Source of the DNA: Pelagibacteraceae bacterium AG-365-D07
GTDB lineage: Bacteria > Pseudomonadota > Alphaproteobacteria > Pelagibacterales > Pelagibacteraceae
Length of the DNA stretch: 64,000 nucleotides
Assembly: GCA_003280005.1 (NCBI GenBank)
Contig: QCGH01000003.1
Coordinates: 1-64,000, forward strand
Reading direction: 5' to 3'
In this document: piece by piece, positions 11,868 through 23,109 of the stretch
Position numbering within the stretch: position 1 is the first letter of the stretch
Layout: the number at the start of each line of letters is the position of its first letter
Notes under the pieces: model-generated
Seen by the model: only the letters and a program-made list of their open reading frames with translations
Told to the model about the DNA's origin: nothing
The model's database searches: none
Position numbers and translations under genes: made by a program

Positions 11868-13568
11868 ATGTGTGGTATTGTAGCTTTATTCAGCAAAAAA
11901 CTTTATAGAGAAGATTTAAATTTTGCAAAGACCGCTCTAAGGACAATTGCACACAGAGGTCCCGATAACAGAAGTTTAATAAATTATAATAATAGATGTA
12001 TTTTAGGACACAATCGCCTTTCAATAATTGATCTAAATAAAAATTCAAATCAGCCTATGGAAAATAAAAATTTTTCATTGGTGTATAATGGAATGTTGTA
12101 CAACTATATTGAATTAAAAAAAGAACTTCAAAGGAGAAATTATCTTTTTAAAACAAATTCTGACACCGAAGTTATACTTAATTCATATATGGAATGGGGT
12201 GTTAGCTCATTTAAAAAATTTAGAGGAATGTTTTCTATTGTTATATATGACTTAAAAAAACATAAAATTATATTTTCAAGAGATCACCTTGGTATTAAAC
12301 CGCTTTATTATAAAATTGTAAAAAAAAAGATATTTATTTGTTCTGAAATCAAACCTCTTACAGAAATAGATAATATTAAATATAACGACAAGGCAATTTA
12401 TAACTACTTAAAACACGATTTCTATGAAACTCAGGAAAATACTTTTTTTAAAAATATATTTCAAGTAATGCCTGGTTATGCTTACATTTATAAACTTAAT
12501 TCAAAATTTAAAAAAGAAAAGTATTGGTCTCTTTATGAGACAATTAAGAATAATAAAAATTATTTTAGTTTGAAAAAGACAAAGTTGATTTTAAAGAGTC
12601 ATTTTAAAAATATTTCAGAGATGTATATTAGATCAGATGTTAAAAGCGGTTTACTTTTATCCTCAGGTATAGACTCAAATGTTCTTAAAAAAATATTAGA
12701 AACCAAATATAAAAATTTAAATTATTTTACTTTTGGTTTTAAAAATTCAAATAATGACGAGATAAAAAAAATCAAATTACATAAAAAAAAACGCCAAAAT
12801 CATCATACACAAAGATATGACCTTAAAAAAACTTTGCACAATCTTAATTTCATTCAAAAAGTTCAAGAAATGCCATTTGGAGGGTTTAACGTTGTATTTC
12901 TAACTTTGTTAATGAAAATTGCTAAAAAAAAAGGCAACAAAGTGATGTTTATTGCAGACGGCGCAGATGAATTATTTGGTGGATATAAAAAATATTCGAA
13001 ATGTAATATTAATCAAAAAGATTATTACCTTAGGTCAATTGATGGTACAAAAAGTGAAAAACTATATATAAAAAATAATTTTGAAAAAAAATTCAAACAC
13101 AAAATTTCAATTAAATATCCTTCAAAAAATAATTTAATTAATCAAAGATACTTTGATTTTGTTTATAATAAACTCCCAAGAAACTTTAGATTTTCAGATA
13201 GATACAGTATGATAAATTCAATTGAATTAAGATATCCGTTTTTAGATTATAAACTAGTGGAAGACTCCTTTAGAATAAATCCAAAACATTTAATTAAAAA
13301 TGATAATTATAAAAAAATTATTACCGATATTTTTAATATTAAACAGAAAAAACAACATTTAAATAGTCCCCAAATAGATTGGTTTTATAATATAAAATTT
13401 AAAAAATTTTTATCTAGTAAATTAAAAAATTCTGCCATATTTAGCAAATATCTTGATAAGAAAAAAACAATGAAACAAATAGAAGAATATTATAATTCAA
13501 AATCAAAAAATTCTTTTCATATTTGGAAAATATTAAACTTACATTTATTTTTAGAATTATATAAATAA
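11868..13568 (+). CDS. Asparagine synthase-like glutamine amidotransferase (class II GATase plus AANH synthetase domain); start moved from 11817 to ATG 11868
   Basis: MCGIVALF places the Cys nucleophile at position 2; HRGPDNR, HNRLSIIDL, LLSSGIDSN PP-loop, DGADELFGGYKKY, ELRYPFLD. Confidence 0.9.
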   Translation: MCGIVALFSKKLYREDLNFAKTALRTIAHRGPDNRSLINYNNRCILGHNRLSIIDLNKNSNQPMENKNFSLVYNGMLYNYIELKKELQRRNYLFKTNSDTEVILNSYMEWGVSSFKKFRGMFSIVIYDLKKHKIIFSRDHLGIKPLYYKIVKKKIFICSEIKPLTEIDNIKYNDKAIYNYLKHDFYETQENTFFKNIFQVMPGYAYIYKLNSKFKKEKYWSLYETIKNNKNYFSLKKTKLILKSHFKNISEMYIRSDVKSGLLLSSGIDSNVLKKILETKYKNLNYFTFGFKNSNNDEIKKIKLHKKKRQNHHTQRYDLKKTLHNLNFIQKVQEMPFGGFNVVFLTLLMKIAKKKGNKVMFIADGADELFGGYKKYSKCNINQKDYYLRSIDGTKSEKLYIKNNFEKKFKHKISIKYPSKNNLINQRYFDFVYNKLPRNFRFSDRYSMINSIELRYPFLDYKLVEDSFRINPKHLIKNDNYKKIITDIFNIKQKKQHLNSPQIDWFYNIKFKKFLSSKLKNSAIFSKYLDKKKTMKQIEEYYNSKSKNSFHIWKILNLHLFLELYK

Positions 13569-13574
13569 TTAAAA

Positions 13575-14273
13575 ATGAAAAATATTCTATGTTTAATACC
13601 TGCCAGAAAAGGTTCAAAAGGAATAAAAAATAAAAATTTTTTAAATGTAAATGAAAAAATGATAATCCAATACACTATAGATAGTGCAAAAAAGATAAAA
13701 AAATATTGCGACATTGTAATATCTTCCGACTCAAGAAAAATTATAGAAATTTGTAAGTTAAATAACTTAGATTTTCATGGCCTAAGGCCAAAAAAACTTA
13801 GCGGTGATAAAGCTCAAACTATTGACGTAGTAAACTACGAGTTAAAAAAAATCGAAAAAAAATATAAAAAAAAATATAAATTTATTTTAATTTTACAACC
13901 TACGTGTCCATTTAGGAATTTAAAAGATTTAAAACTCGCTATTAAAAAAATTTCTTCAAAAAAATATGACTCAGTAGTTTCGGTTAAGGATGTTAACGAG
14001 TATCATCCCTTGAGAATGAAAATTATTAAGAAAGGTTATTTAGTTAACTACACAAATATGAAAAGAGAAAATTTTGTACCAAGACAATATTTGCCAAAAA
14101 TTTATATTAGATCTGGATCAATATATTTACTAGAAAGAGATGTTTTGCTTAAACACAAATCTCTTGTTGGCAATAAATGTTTTGGATTAGTCTTGGGTGG
14201 TAAACAAGCCTTAAATATTGATACTAATTCGGACTTAATATACTTTAAGGAGACTGTTGGAAAATTTAAATAA
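13575..14273 (+). CDS. neuA: Acylneuraminate cytidylyltransferase family (CMP-nonulosonate synthetase)
   Basis: LIPARKGSKGIKNKN, YTIDSAKK, VISSDS, LQPTCPFR, VVSVKDVNEYHP; followed by neuB- and neuC-like genes. Confidence 0.88.
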   Translation: MKNILCLIPARKGSKGIKNKNFLNVNEKMIIQYTIDSAKKIKKYCDIVISSDSRKIIEICKLNNLDFHGLRPKKLSGDKAQTIDVVNYELKKIEKKYKKKYKFILILQPTCPFRNLKDLKLAIKKISSKKYDSVVSVKDVNEYHPLRMKIIKKGYLVNYTNMKRENFVPRQYLPKIYIRSGSIYLLERDVLLKHKSLVGNKCFGLVLGGKQALNIDTNSDLIYFKETVGKFK

Positions 14274-14312
14274 CTTTTAATTAAAATATTAAAAAGTTGA
14301 TATTATAATAAC

Positions 14313-15284
14313 ATGAGAGTGCTGTTACTTGATTATAAACAATATAGTAAAGAAAATATTTTAAGGCTAGAAAATAACTTTACTGAGGTTTATAAAAAAA
14401 ATTTTTCTAGCATTGTGGGACTTAAAAAATTTCTAAGGGACAAAAAGGAAAGCAAAAAACCGATTAGTATTATATTTACTTCGTTTGGTTTTTATTTTGA
14501 TAAAAGCTTAATAAAATATATGGATAACAAAAAAAGGATTCTAGCTAGCCCTACTACATCATTAACACATATCGATTATAATAATTTAAAAAAAAACTGT
14601 AAGATTTTAAGTTTGAAAGATAGAAATACAAAAGTAGTATTAAAAAAAATAACATCAACAGCAGAACTTACTATAGGTTTAATTCTTAGTCTCTATAGAA
14701 AAATAAATGAAGCGACAAAGAGTGTAAATCAAAAACGTTGGGATAGAAATTCTTTTATTGGAAATCAGGTGTACGAAAAAAAAATAGGAATAATTGGTTT
14801 TGGAAGGATAGGGAGAATGGTTGCAACTACTCTTAAGGGTATGGGTGCAAAAATATATCTATACGACAAAAAAAAAATTCGTATTCCAAAAAGTTATATA
14901 AAAAAAAATATTTTTTATATTTTTAAAAATTGTGACATTATTTCTTTACATATAAGTTCTGAAAAAGAAAATTATAAATTTATAGGAAGAAAATATCTTA
15001 AATTAATGAAAAAAAATTCTATTATCATTAATACAGCAAGAGGTGAAATAATAGATGAAAATTTTTTGTATAAAATTCTTAAGAAAAAGAAAATAAGTGG
15101 CGCTGGATTAGATGTTTTGATTGGTGATAGTAAATGGAAAAAAGTTGGAAATAACAAACTAATAAATTTTTCAAAAGCAAATAAAAATTTGATTATTACA
15201 CCTCATATTGGTGGTTGCACATTTGAAGCCTCAAAATTAACAAAAACAAAATTAATTGATAGTGTTATAAATATTTCAAAATGA
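14313..15284 (+). CDS. D-isomer-specific 2-hydroxyacid dehydrogenase family protein
   Basis: GIIGFGRIGRMVATTLKGMGAKIYLYDKK, NTARGEIIDENFL, GAGLDVL, ITPHIGGCTFEA. Confidence 0.88.
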   Translation: MRVLLLDYKQYSKENILRLENNFTEVYKKNFSSIVGLKKFLRDKKESKKPISIIFTSFGFYFDKSLIKYMDNKKRILASPTTSLTHIDYNNLKKNCKILSLKDRNTKVVLKKITSTAELTIGLILSLYRKINEATKSVNQKRWDRNSFIGNQVYEKKIGIIGFGRIGRMVATTLKGMGAKIYLYDKKKIRIPKSYIKKNIFYIFKNCDIISLHISSEKENYKFIGRKYLKLMKKNSIIINTARGEIIDENFLYKILKKKKISGAGLDVLIGDSKWKKVGNNKLINFSKANKNLIITPHIGGCTFEASKLTKTKLIDSVINISK

Positions 15285-16318
15285 TAAATTTTAATAAAAT
15301 TAAAAAAAAATTGATATGTGCTGAAATTGGTCTTAGCCATCACGGTTCAATTAAAAAAACAAAAAAAATTATTGATAAGTTAAGTTTGACTGGAGCTGAC
15401 ATTGTTAAATTTCAAACACATATTGCTGAGCATGAATCTACATATAATGAAAAATTTAGAAAAGGGTTTAATTTCAAGTCAAAAACTCGTTATGATTATT
15501 GGAAAAAAAGTGAATTTACAAAATCGCAGTGGCTTCAAATAAAAAAGTACTGCACCAAAAAAAATCTTATTTTTTTAAGCTCACCTTTCTCTGTTGAAGC
15601 CGTTAAACTATTGAGTTCAATTGGTCAAAAAATGTGGAAAATTGGTTCTGGAGAATTTTTTTCTAATGATCTTAATAATTATATCTATAAAAAAAAAAAC
15701 CCGATTATAATTAGCACTGGTATGTCCAGTATTTCTGAAATTAATTTAAAAATTAAAGAGTTAAAAAAAAATAATGTTAAGAATTTTATTATTTTACAAT
15801 GTACCAGCAAATATCCCGTTCCACTTGAAGAAGTTGGTATAAATGTCATAAAAGAGTTATCAAAGAAGTATAATTGTCCTGTTGGATTATCTGACCATTC
15901 AGGAACTATCTATCCATCATTGCTTGCGATAAGTGACGATACAACAAAACTAATTGAAGTACATATAAGTGAAGAAACAAACTTAAGGAATCCTGATAGA
16001 AAAGCTTCGATTAATTTTGAAGATTTAAAGCTTTTGTGTACTTATAGAGATAAAGTAGAAATATTAAAAAAAAATAAAGTCAACAAAAATAAAATTGCAA
16101 AAGATCTTTTAAATATTAGACAGTTATTTACTAAAAGTATTGCTCCTAAATATAATTTAAAGAAAGGAACATTGCTTACTAAAAATAATCTTACTTTTAA
16201 AAAACCTGGAAATGGAATACAAATACATAAGTTAAAAAAAGTCCTTGGAAAAAAAACTAGAAAGAATATTTCTAAACACTTTCTACTAAAATGGAGTGAT
16301 ATTGAAAAACAAAACTAA
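15281..16318 (+). CDS. neuB: NeuB-family nonulosonate (sialic/legionaminic/pseudaminic-type) synthase
   Basis: CAEIGLSHHG, ADIVKFQTH, SPFSVEAV, KIGSGEF, IISTGMSS, C-terminal SAF-like domain. Confidence 0.9.
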   Translation: MINFNKIKKKLICAEIGLSHHGSIKKTKKIIDKLSLTGADIVKFQTHIAEHESTYNEKFRKGFNFKSKTRYDYWKKSEFTKSQWLQIKKYCTKKNLIFLSSPFSVEAVKLLSSIGQKMWKIGSGEFFSNDLNNYIYKKKNPIIISTGMSSISEINLKIKELKKNNVKNFIILQCTSKYPVPLEEVGINVIKELSKKYNCPVGLSDHSGTIYPSLLAISDDTTKLIEVHISEETNLRNPDRKASINFEDLKLLCTYRDKVEILKKNKVNKNKIAKDLLNIRQLFTKSIAPKYNLKKGTLLTKNNLTFKKPGNGIQIHKLKKVLGKKTRKNISKHFLLKWSDIEKQN

Positions 16319-17468
16319 AATTGCGGTTGTAATAAACAATAGAGCAAATTATGCCAGAATAAAAAGCTTTTTAAAAGAGGCACAAAAAAACTCTAAAGTA
16401 GAGTTAAAAATTATTTTAGCAGGTTCTAGTCATTTAGAAAAATTTGGAAATATATCTAACATTTTAAAAAGAGATGGTATTAAAATTGATTTTAAACTTC
16501 ATACTGTTGTTGAAGGAAATGATCCACTTTGTATGGCCAAAACTACATCTAATACTCTAAGTGAAGTTTCTACTGCACTTTCTTCAATTGATCCGGATGT
16601 CGTTATAGTGATTGCGGATAGATATGAAAATTTAGCTGTTGCTATAGCCGCTAGTTACATGAATTATACGCTTGCACATATTCAAGGTGGAGAAGTAACT
16701 GGATCAATAGATGAAAGTGTAAGGCATGCAATTACTAAATTATCACATATACATTTTGTTTGTACAAAAAGGGCTAAAAAGTTTTTAATAAAAATGGGAG
16801 AACAAAAAAAAAATATCTATTTAACTGGTTGTCCATCACTAGACTTTATTAAAAATCTTAATAAGAGAATTGATAAAAAATTTCCAAAGAGGAATCCTTA
16901 TGCTGGTGACAAAATATCATTTAAGGATGAATATATAGTTTTCTTATTTCACTCAGTAACGACGCAATTTAAAGAAAATAGAAAGTTTATTAAAAACTTA
17001 ATTAAATCAATTAAGTTTTTTAATAAAAATTATCAAGTTGTTATATTATGGCCGAATATCGATGCTGGAACAGACTTTATATCAAAAGAAATTAGAATAT
17101 TAATGAATTCTAAGAGGATAAATTCAATTGCTACTTATAAGAATTTCTCGCCTGAAGACTATGTTAGATTAATTTATAATTCAAAATGTTTGGTTGGAAA
17201 CTCATCTTCAGGAATAAGAGAGTCTTCATATATGGGTTTACCTGTTGTAAATATAGGTAAACGACAACAACATAGAGAAAGAGGAAAAAATGTAATTGAT
17301 GTTGATAATTCATCAACAAAAATAATCAGTGCAATTAAATTTCAATTAAACAAAGGGAAATATAAAAAAGAATATATTTACGGAAAAGGCGGTGCAGGTA
17401 AAAAAATTCTTAGTTTATTATTAAAATCCAAAATAGAAATTCAGAAAAAATTAAATTACTTAAACTAA
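16296..17468 (+). CDS. neuC: NeuC-family hydrolysing UDP-HexNAc 2-epimerase; GTG 16296 or TTG 16302 start
   Basis: VVINNRANYARIKSFL, ADRYENLAVAIAA, HIQGGEVTGSIDESVRHAITKLSHIHF, GNSSSGIRES, VNIGKRQQHRERG. Confidence 0.88.
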   Translation: MILKNKTKIAVVINNRANYARIKSFLKEAQKNSKVELKIILAGSSHLEKFGNISNILKRDGIKIDFKLHTVVEGNDPLCMAKTTSNTLSEVSTALSSIDPDVVIVIADRYENLAVAIAASYMNYTLAHIQGGEVTGSIDESVRHAITKLSHIHFVCTKRAKKFLIKMGEQKKNIYLTGCPSLDFIKNLNKRIDKKFPKRNPYAGDKISFKDEYIVFLFHSVTTQFKENRKFIKNLIKSIKFFNKNYQVVILWPNIDAGTDFISKEIRILMNSKRINSIATYKNFSPEDYVRLIYNSKCLVGNSSSGIRESSYMGLPVVNIGKRQQHRERGKNVIDVDNSSTKIISAIKFQLNKGKYKKEYIYGKGGAGKKILSLLLKSKIEIQKKLNYLN

Positions 17469-18869
17469 CTAAGAGTGTATCTGACGTTTTTCTATAGATA
17501 AAGCAGCTTCTTTTACTGCTTCTGAGAAGGTTGGATGTGCATGACAAGTGCGAGCTATATCCTCAGAGCTAGCACCAAATTCCATTGCTATAGCAATTTC
17601 TGCAATTAATTCTCCTGCATGAGGACCAATAATATGAACTCCAAGAACACTATCAGAATTAGTGTCTGCTAAAAATTTTACAAATCCTTCTGGTTCATCA
17701 ATCGCCTTAGCTCTAGAGTTTGCCATAAAAGGAAATTTTCCAACTTTATAATCTATTTTTGCTTCTTTAAGTTGTTCTTCTGTTTTACCAATTGAAGCGA
17801 CTTCTGGTGAAGTATAAATAACTCCAGGGATTATATCATAATTTACATGACCAGACTGACCTGCAATGATTTCTGCAACAGCTATACCTTCTTCTTCAGC
17901 TTTATGAGCTAACATTGGACCTTGAATAACATCTCCAATAGCATAAATATCTTTAATGTTTGTTTGAAAGTTTTTATTTATTTTAATTCGTCCTTTTTTG
18001 TCTGTCTCAACTCCGATTTTATCTAAGTTTAAATTACTTGTATTTGGTTTTCTTCCAACAGAAACGAGAACTACATCACATTCAAATTTCTTGTTATTAC
18101 CTTTGTTGTCACTAGTATTTACAATAATTCCACTTTTATTTTTTAAAATACTTTCTACTTTTGTATTTAAATTAAAATTAATCCCTTGTTTCTTAAGTAT
18201 TTTTTGAAATTCATTAGAAATTTCTTTATCCATGCCAGGTGTAATGTGGTCAAGAAATTCTACAACCTGAACTTCAGACCCTAGTCTTGACCAGACAGAT
18301 CCCATTTCTAACCCAATATATCCTCCACCAACTACAACTAATTTTTTAGGAACATTTTTTAAAGAAAGAGCGCCCGTGGACGAAACTATTTTTTCCTCAT
18401 CAAATTTAACACCTGGCAAAGATACTGGATCAGAACCTGTTGCTATAATAATATTTTTCGCCTCTATATTTTCCTTTTTGTTATCTTTAGATATTACTGA
18501 TATTTGATTATTTTCAGTAATTGAACCTATGCCTTTGAAATAAGTAACTTTATTTTTTTTAAATAAAAATTCTATTCCCTTAGTTAAAATTGTTACTGCT
18601 TTTTCTTTATTCTTCATCATTTTAGGAAGATTTAACTTTAAAGAACCAATCTCTATTCCAATTTTTTCAAAGTTTTTTGCCTTATGAAAATTTTCAGATA
18701 AATTTAATAGACTTTTTGAAGGAATACATCCTACGTTTAAACATGTTCCACCTAATGAACCCCTAGACTCTACGCATGCTGTTTTTTTTCCAAGTTGAGC
18801 TAACCTGATAGCGCAAACATATCCACCTGGTCCACCTCCAATAACAACTGCATCAAATTTTTCTGACAT
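17469..18869 (-). CDS. lpd: Dihydrolipoamide dehydrogenase
   Basis: VVIGGGPGGYVCAIRLAQLG, GGTCLNVGCIPSK, VGGGYIGLEMGSVW, CHAHPTFSEA. Confidence 0.97.
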   Translation of the reverse strand: MSEKFDAVVIGGGPGGYVCAIRLAQLGKKTACVESRGSLGGTCLNVGCIPSKSLLNLSENFHKAKNFEKIGIEIGSLKLNLPKMMKNKEKAVTILTKGIEFLFKKNKVTYFKGIGSITENNQISVISKDNKKENIEAKNIIIATGSDPVSLPGVKFDEEKIVSSTGALSLKNVPKKLVVVGGGYIGLEMGSVWSRLGSEVQVVEFLDHITPGMDKEISNEFQKILKKQGINFNLNTKVESILKNKSGIIVNTSDNKGNNKKFECDVVLVSVGRKPNTSNLNLDKIGVETDKKGRIKINKNFQTNIKDIYAIGDVIQGPMLAHKAEEEGIAVAEIIAGQSGHVNYDIIPGVIYTSPEVASIGKTEEQLKEAKIDYKVGKFPFMANSRAKAIDEPEGFVKFLADTNSDSVLGVHIIGPHAGELIAEIAIAMEFGASSEDIARTCHAHPTFSEAVKEAALSIEKRQIHS

Positions 18870-18871
18870 AA

Positions 18872-20176
18872 TTAAATATTTAAAAATAATCTTCTTGGAT
18901 CCTCTAAATTTTCTTTAACTGTTTTTAAAAAAGAAACTGAGTCTTTCCCATCAATTATTCTATGATCATAAGATAAAGCAAGATACATTACTGGTCGTAT
19001 TTGTATTTGACCCTCAACTACTATTGGTCTTTCAATTATATTATGCATGCCGAGTACTCCGGATTGCGGAGGATTTAAAATAGGCGTTGAAAGCATAGAT
19101 CCGTAAACTCCACCATTACTTATAGTAAAGGTACCTCCTTGCAGATCATCAATAGTTAAATTCCCATCTTTAGCCTTTTCAGAAATTGATTTAATATTTT
19201 TTTCAATATCAGAAAAAGATAATTCATCGGAGTTTCTTAAAACAGGAACAACTAAACCTCTTTCAGTTCCAACAGCAAAACTTATATTATAATAATTTTT
19301 ATATATTATATGATCATTATCTACCTCAGCATTAATACTTGGGTAAAGTTTTAACCCTAGAACACATGCCTTTACAAAAAACGACATAAATCCTAGTTTA
19401 ATTCCAAAAGTTTTTTGAAAATCTTCCTGATTATCTTTTCTCATTTGTATTATTGCGCTCATGTCAACTTCGTTAAAAGTTGTCAGCATTGCTGCAGAAT
19501 TTTGAGCTTCTTTTAATCTTGTAGCAATAGTTTGTCTTAGTCTAGTCATTTTGACACGTTCTTCTTGACCTTTTTCTAATTTCCTCTCGTTTGGCTTAGG
19601 CTTTACTGACATTAAATTAATTAAGTCACCTTTTAATATTCTGCCATCTCTTCCTGTTCCTTGAACTTCTGAAATATTTATATTTTTTTCTTCAACAATT
19701 TTTCTAACAGCAGGTGATAATTTCAAATTAGTATTTGTTTTTGGTGTCTCTACTTTTTTTACTTCATCTGTTAAAATCAATGGCTTTTCTATATTTTTTT
19801 CCTCAAAAATTTTTGGTTCTGAAGATTTATTTTTTTCAAAATTTAGTACATTGGATTTTTGTTTTAAGGTTTTTTTATTTTCTTTTTCAATTTTTCCCTC
19901 TGGTTTTATTTTTTCTATCTTTGTAGTTTCTATTTTTTCTGTCTCTGTTACTACGCCTAATAGGGCGCCGACTTTTACAGTTTCTCCTTCTTTTGTTTTT
20001 ATATTTGACAAAATTCCATTTATTGGAGATGGAACTTCAAGATTAACCTTGTCAGTCTCTAGTTCTACTATTGGCTCATCAGCTTTTACATTTTCTCCTG
20101 ATTTTTTTAACCATTTAGAAACAGTAGCTTCTGTAATACTTTCGCCTAAAACTGGAACAACAATTTCTTCACTCAT
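18872..20176 (-). CDS. sucB: 2-oxoglutarate dehydrogenase E2 (dihydrolipoyl succinyltransferase)
   Basis: Lipoyl domain [14 protein letters not shown], peripheral subunit-binding domain, catalytic SYDHRIIDG. Confidence 0.97.
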   Translation of the reverse strand: MSEEIVVPVLGESITEATVSKWLKKSGENVKADEPIVELETDKVNLEVPSPINGILSNIKTKEGETVKVGALLGVVTETEKIETTKIEKIKPEGKIEKENKKTLKQKSNVLNFEKNKSSEPKIFEEKNIEKPLILTDEVKKVETPKTNTNLKLSPAVRKIVEEKNINISEVQGTGRDGRILKGDLINLMSVKPKPNERKLEKGQEERVKMTRLRQTIATRLKEAQNSAAMLTTFNEVDMSAIIQMRKDNQEDFQKTFGIKLGFMSFFVKACVLGLKLYPSINAEVDNDHIIYKNYYNISFAVGTERGLVVPVLRNSDELSFSDIEKNIKSISEKAKDGNLTIDDLQGGTFTISNGGVYGSMLSTPILNPPQSGVLGMHNIIERPIVVEGQIQIRPVMYLALSYDHRIIDGKDSVSFLKTVKENLEDPRRLFLNI

Positions 20177-20178
20177 TT

Positions 20179-23076
20179 TTATTTAAATACCTCATCTATA
20201 ATTTCTTTTTGCTGGGCCAAATGTCTTTTAGCATAACCTGTTGCGGGTGTTGAAGCAAATTCTCTTCCAATATAAGAAATTTTATTATTCTTAGCTTTTA
20301 TATAATCTAATGTCCAATCAATATAATCTCTTACAAAAAACCACCCACCCATGTTCTTTGGTTCCTCTTGGCACCAATAAAACTTAGCATTTTTAATATA
20401 TGGTTTTAATTCTTTTGCTAAAGATTTTGCTGGAAAGGGATAAAGTTGTTCAATTCTAAGTAACAACACATCATTTTTTTTTGTTTTTTCTCTTTCTTCT
20501 AGTAAATCAAAGTAAACCTTTCCCGAACATATAATTACTTTATTAATTTTTTTAGCTTTTTTAAGTTTTATAAATCCGTACTTTGAATCAAGCGCATGAT
20601 CCCATAAAATTCTATGAAATGAATTTGTTTTGCTAAAATCTTCTAAATTCGAAACACAATACTTGTGCCTTAATAAAGATTTTGGCGTCATTATTACCAA
20701 AGGTTTTCTGAAATCTCTTGTTATTTGTCTTCTTAAAGCATGAAAGTAATTAGCAGGAGTAGTTATATTCATAACTTGCAAATTATCTTTTGCACATAAT
20801 TGTAAAAATCTTTCTAATCTAGCAGAAGAGTGTTCGGGCCCTTGACCTTCATACCCGTGGGGCAAAAGTAAAACTAGTCCTGATGCGCGTGACCATTTTC
20901 TTTCTCCAGAAGCAATGAATTGATCAATAATAACCTGAGCACCATTAGCAAAATCTCCAAACTGTGCTTCCCAAAGAACCAATGTTTCAGGTTCGACTAA
21001 ACTATAACCATACTCAAATCCTAATACTGCAAATTCAGACAATAAACTATCAACGACTTCAAAATTTTTTTGATCTTTAGAAATATTATTTAAAGGAATA
21101 TATCTGCTGTTATCGATCTGGTTTCTTAAAACTGAATGCCTTTGACTAAAGGTTCCCCGTCCTGTATCTTGACCAACTAATCTTACTGGATTTCCTTTTT
21201 TCAAAAGAGATCCAAATGCAAGAGCTTCTGCAGTAGACCAATCTATATTTTTTCCCTCAAGGACTGATTTACGTCTATTTGCAAAAATTTTTGCTATTGT
21301 TTTATGAACACTCAATTTTTCATCTAATGTATGAATTTTTTCTGAAATTGCGGTTAATTCTTTAGTATCAAAGCCACTAACTCCTCTTATATCCTTTCCT
21401 TTTTGAGGTTTGTACCTTGACCAAGTTCCCTCAAACCACTCTATTTTTGGCTTGTAATTTTTTGCTGTTTGAAATTGTTGATCTAACAAATTTTTGAAAT
21501 CAGATTTTTGCTTTTCAAATTCATCAGCTGTAATTGTATTTTCTTTTACTAATTTTTCTCCATATATACTTAAACTCGTTTTATGACTTTTAATTTTTTT
21601 GTACATAAGTGGCTGTGTAAATGACGGTTCATCTCCTTCATTATGACCAAATCTTCTGTAGCAAATTAAATCTATTACTACGTCTCTATTAAATTGAAGT
21701 CGAAATTCTGTAGCTATTCTCGCGCAATATACAACAGCTTCAGGGTCATCTGCATTCACATGCAATATTGGAGCCTCAACCATTTTTGCAACATCGGATG
21801 GGTACGGTGATGATCTTGCAAAACGTGGGCTTGTTGTAAATCCGATTTGATTATTTACAATAATATGAATAGTACCTCCTGTATTATGGCCTGGAAGACC
21901 TGACATTGCAAAACATTCAGCAACTATACCCTGGCCTGCAAATGCGGCATCTCCATGTAATAAAATTGGAATAACTTTTTTCCTTTTAAGATCTTTATGA
22001 AAATATTGTTTTGCCCTTGTTTGTCCTAACACAACAGGATTTACCGCTTCTAAATGGGATGGATTATCAGTTAAACTTATATGTACTGAATTTCCATCGA
22101 ATTCCCTGTCTGAAGATGCTCCTAAATGATATTTTACGTCTCCTGTACTATCTTTAGACATATTTCCATATTCGCCCGCAAACTCGTTGAAAATTCTTTT
22201 ATAAGATTTTTGTAGAAGATTTGCTAAAACATTTAATCTACCTCGATGCGGCATTCCTATTTTCAATTCTTTTACTGAATTCTGACCACCAACCTTTATA
22301 ATTTGCTCTAATGCTGGAATTAAAGACTCCCCACCATCTAAACCGAATCTTTTAGTTCCAACATATTTTTTTGCTAGATATTTCTCAAATCCTTCTGCTT
22401 GAATTAATTTATTAAGGATTGCCATTTTACCATTTTTTGTAAATGAAATTCCTTTTTCATCTAATTCAATTCTATCTCTGAACCATTTTCTTTCTAAAGG
22501 ATCAGAAAGGTGCATAAATTCATATCCAACCGATCCACAATAAGTTTTTCTCAAAAATGATAATATTTCTTTAATTGAAGAATAGTTTTTATTTATTGTA
22601 CCATTTAAAAAAATTGGCTTATCGTAACTTTCTTTTTTAAAACCATAAAAATCTGGATGCAGCTCATCTAAATATTCTGTGGTAGACAAACCCAATGGAT
22701 CTAATTTAGCAAGAAGATGACCTCTTATTCTGTAAGCTCTTATTAATGCAATTGCTTTTATAGATTGATTGCTCGCCTCTTTAAAATCTGCAGTATTATA
22801 ATTTTCATTTTTACTAAGGCCATTTTCTTTATTTTCTAAAGCTATATTTTCCAGTTGTTCAGATTTAAATTTTGTTTTTTTACCCCAAGACGGTCCCTCT
22901 AGCTCTTTTATAGCTACAGAAGTTTCTTCATTTAATTTTTCAAAATAATTTTTCCATTCAACTGATAAGTTCGTATCTTTATTAAGATACTTAAGGTACA
23001 TCTGTTCTATAAAAGTACTATTTGACTTACTTAAAAAGGAAGTTTCTTCGAGTTTACGATTACTGGAAATACTCAT
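20179..23076 (-). CDS. sucA: 2-oxoglutarate dehydrogenase E1
   Basis: [65 protein letters not shown]. Confidence 0.98.
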   Translation of the reverse strand: MSISSNRKLEETSFLSKSNSTFIEQMYLKYLNKDTNLSVEWKNYFEKLNEETSVAIKELEGPSWGKKTKFKSEQLENIALENKENGLSKNENYNTADFKEASNQSIKAIALIRAYRIRGHLLAKLDPLGLSTTEYLDELHPDFYGFKKESYDKPIFLNGTINKNYSSIKEILSFLRKTYCGSVGYEFMHLSDPLERKWFRDRIELDEKGISFTKNGKMAILNKLIQAEGFEKYLAKKYVGTKRFGLDGGESLIPALEQIIKVGGQNSVKELKIGMPHRGRLNVLANLLQKSYKRIFNEFAGEYGNMSKDSTGDVKYHLGASSDREFDGNSVHISLTDNPSHLEAVNPVVLGQTRAKQYFHKDLKRKKVIPILLHGDAAFAGQGIVAECFAMSGLPGHNTGGTIHIIVNNQIGFTTSPRFARSSPYPSDVAKMVEAPILHVNADDPEAVVYCARIATEFRLQFNRDVVIDLICYRRFGHNEGDEPSFTQPLMYKKIKSHKTSLSIYGEKLVKENTITADEFEKQKSDFKNLLDQQFQTAKNYKPKIEWFEGTWSRYKPQKGKDIRGVSGFDTKELTAISEKIHTLDEKLSVHKTIAKIFANRRKSVLEGKNIDWSTAEALAFGSLLKKGNPVRLVGQDTGRGTFSQRHSVLRNQIDNSRYIPLNNISKDQKNFEVVDSLLSEFAVLGFEYGYSLVEPETLVLWEAQFGDFANGAQVIIDQFIASGERKWSRASGLVLLLPHGYEGQGPEHSSARLERFLQLCAKDNLQVMNITTPANYFHALRRQITRDFRKPLVIMTPKSLLRHKYCVSNLEDFSKTNSFHRILWDHALDSKYGFIKLKKAKKINKVIICSGKVYFDLLEEREKTKKNDVLLLRIEQLYPFPAKSLAKELKPYIKNAKFYWCQEEPKNMGGWFFVRDYIDWTLDYIKAKNNKISYIGREFASTPATGYAKRHLAQQKEIIDEVFK

Positions 23077-23109
23077 TTTTAATTATTATATTGATGATAT
23101 ATAAATATT

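Noticed and set aside
19851-20186. 111-aa + strand ORF inside sucB
   Set aside because: Antisense to the lipoyl/linker region of sucB; Phe/Ser-rich artefact of reversed Lys/Glu codons.
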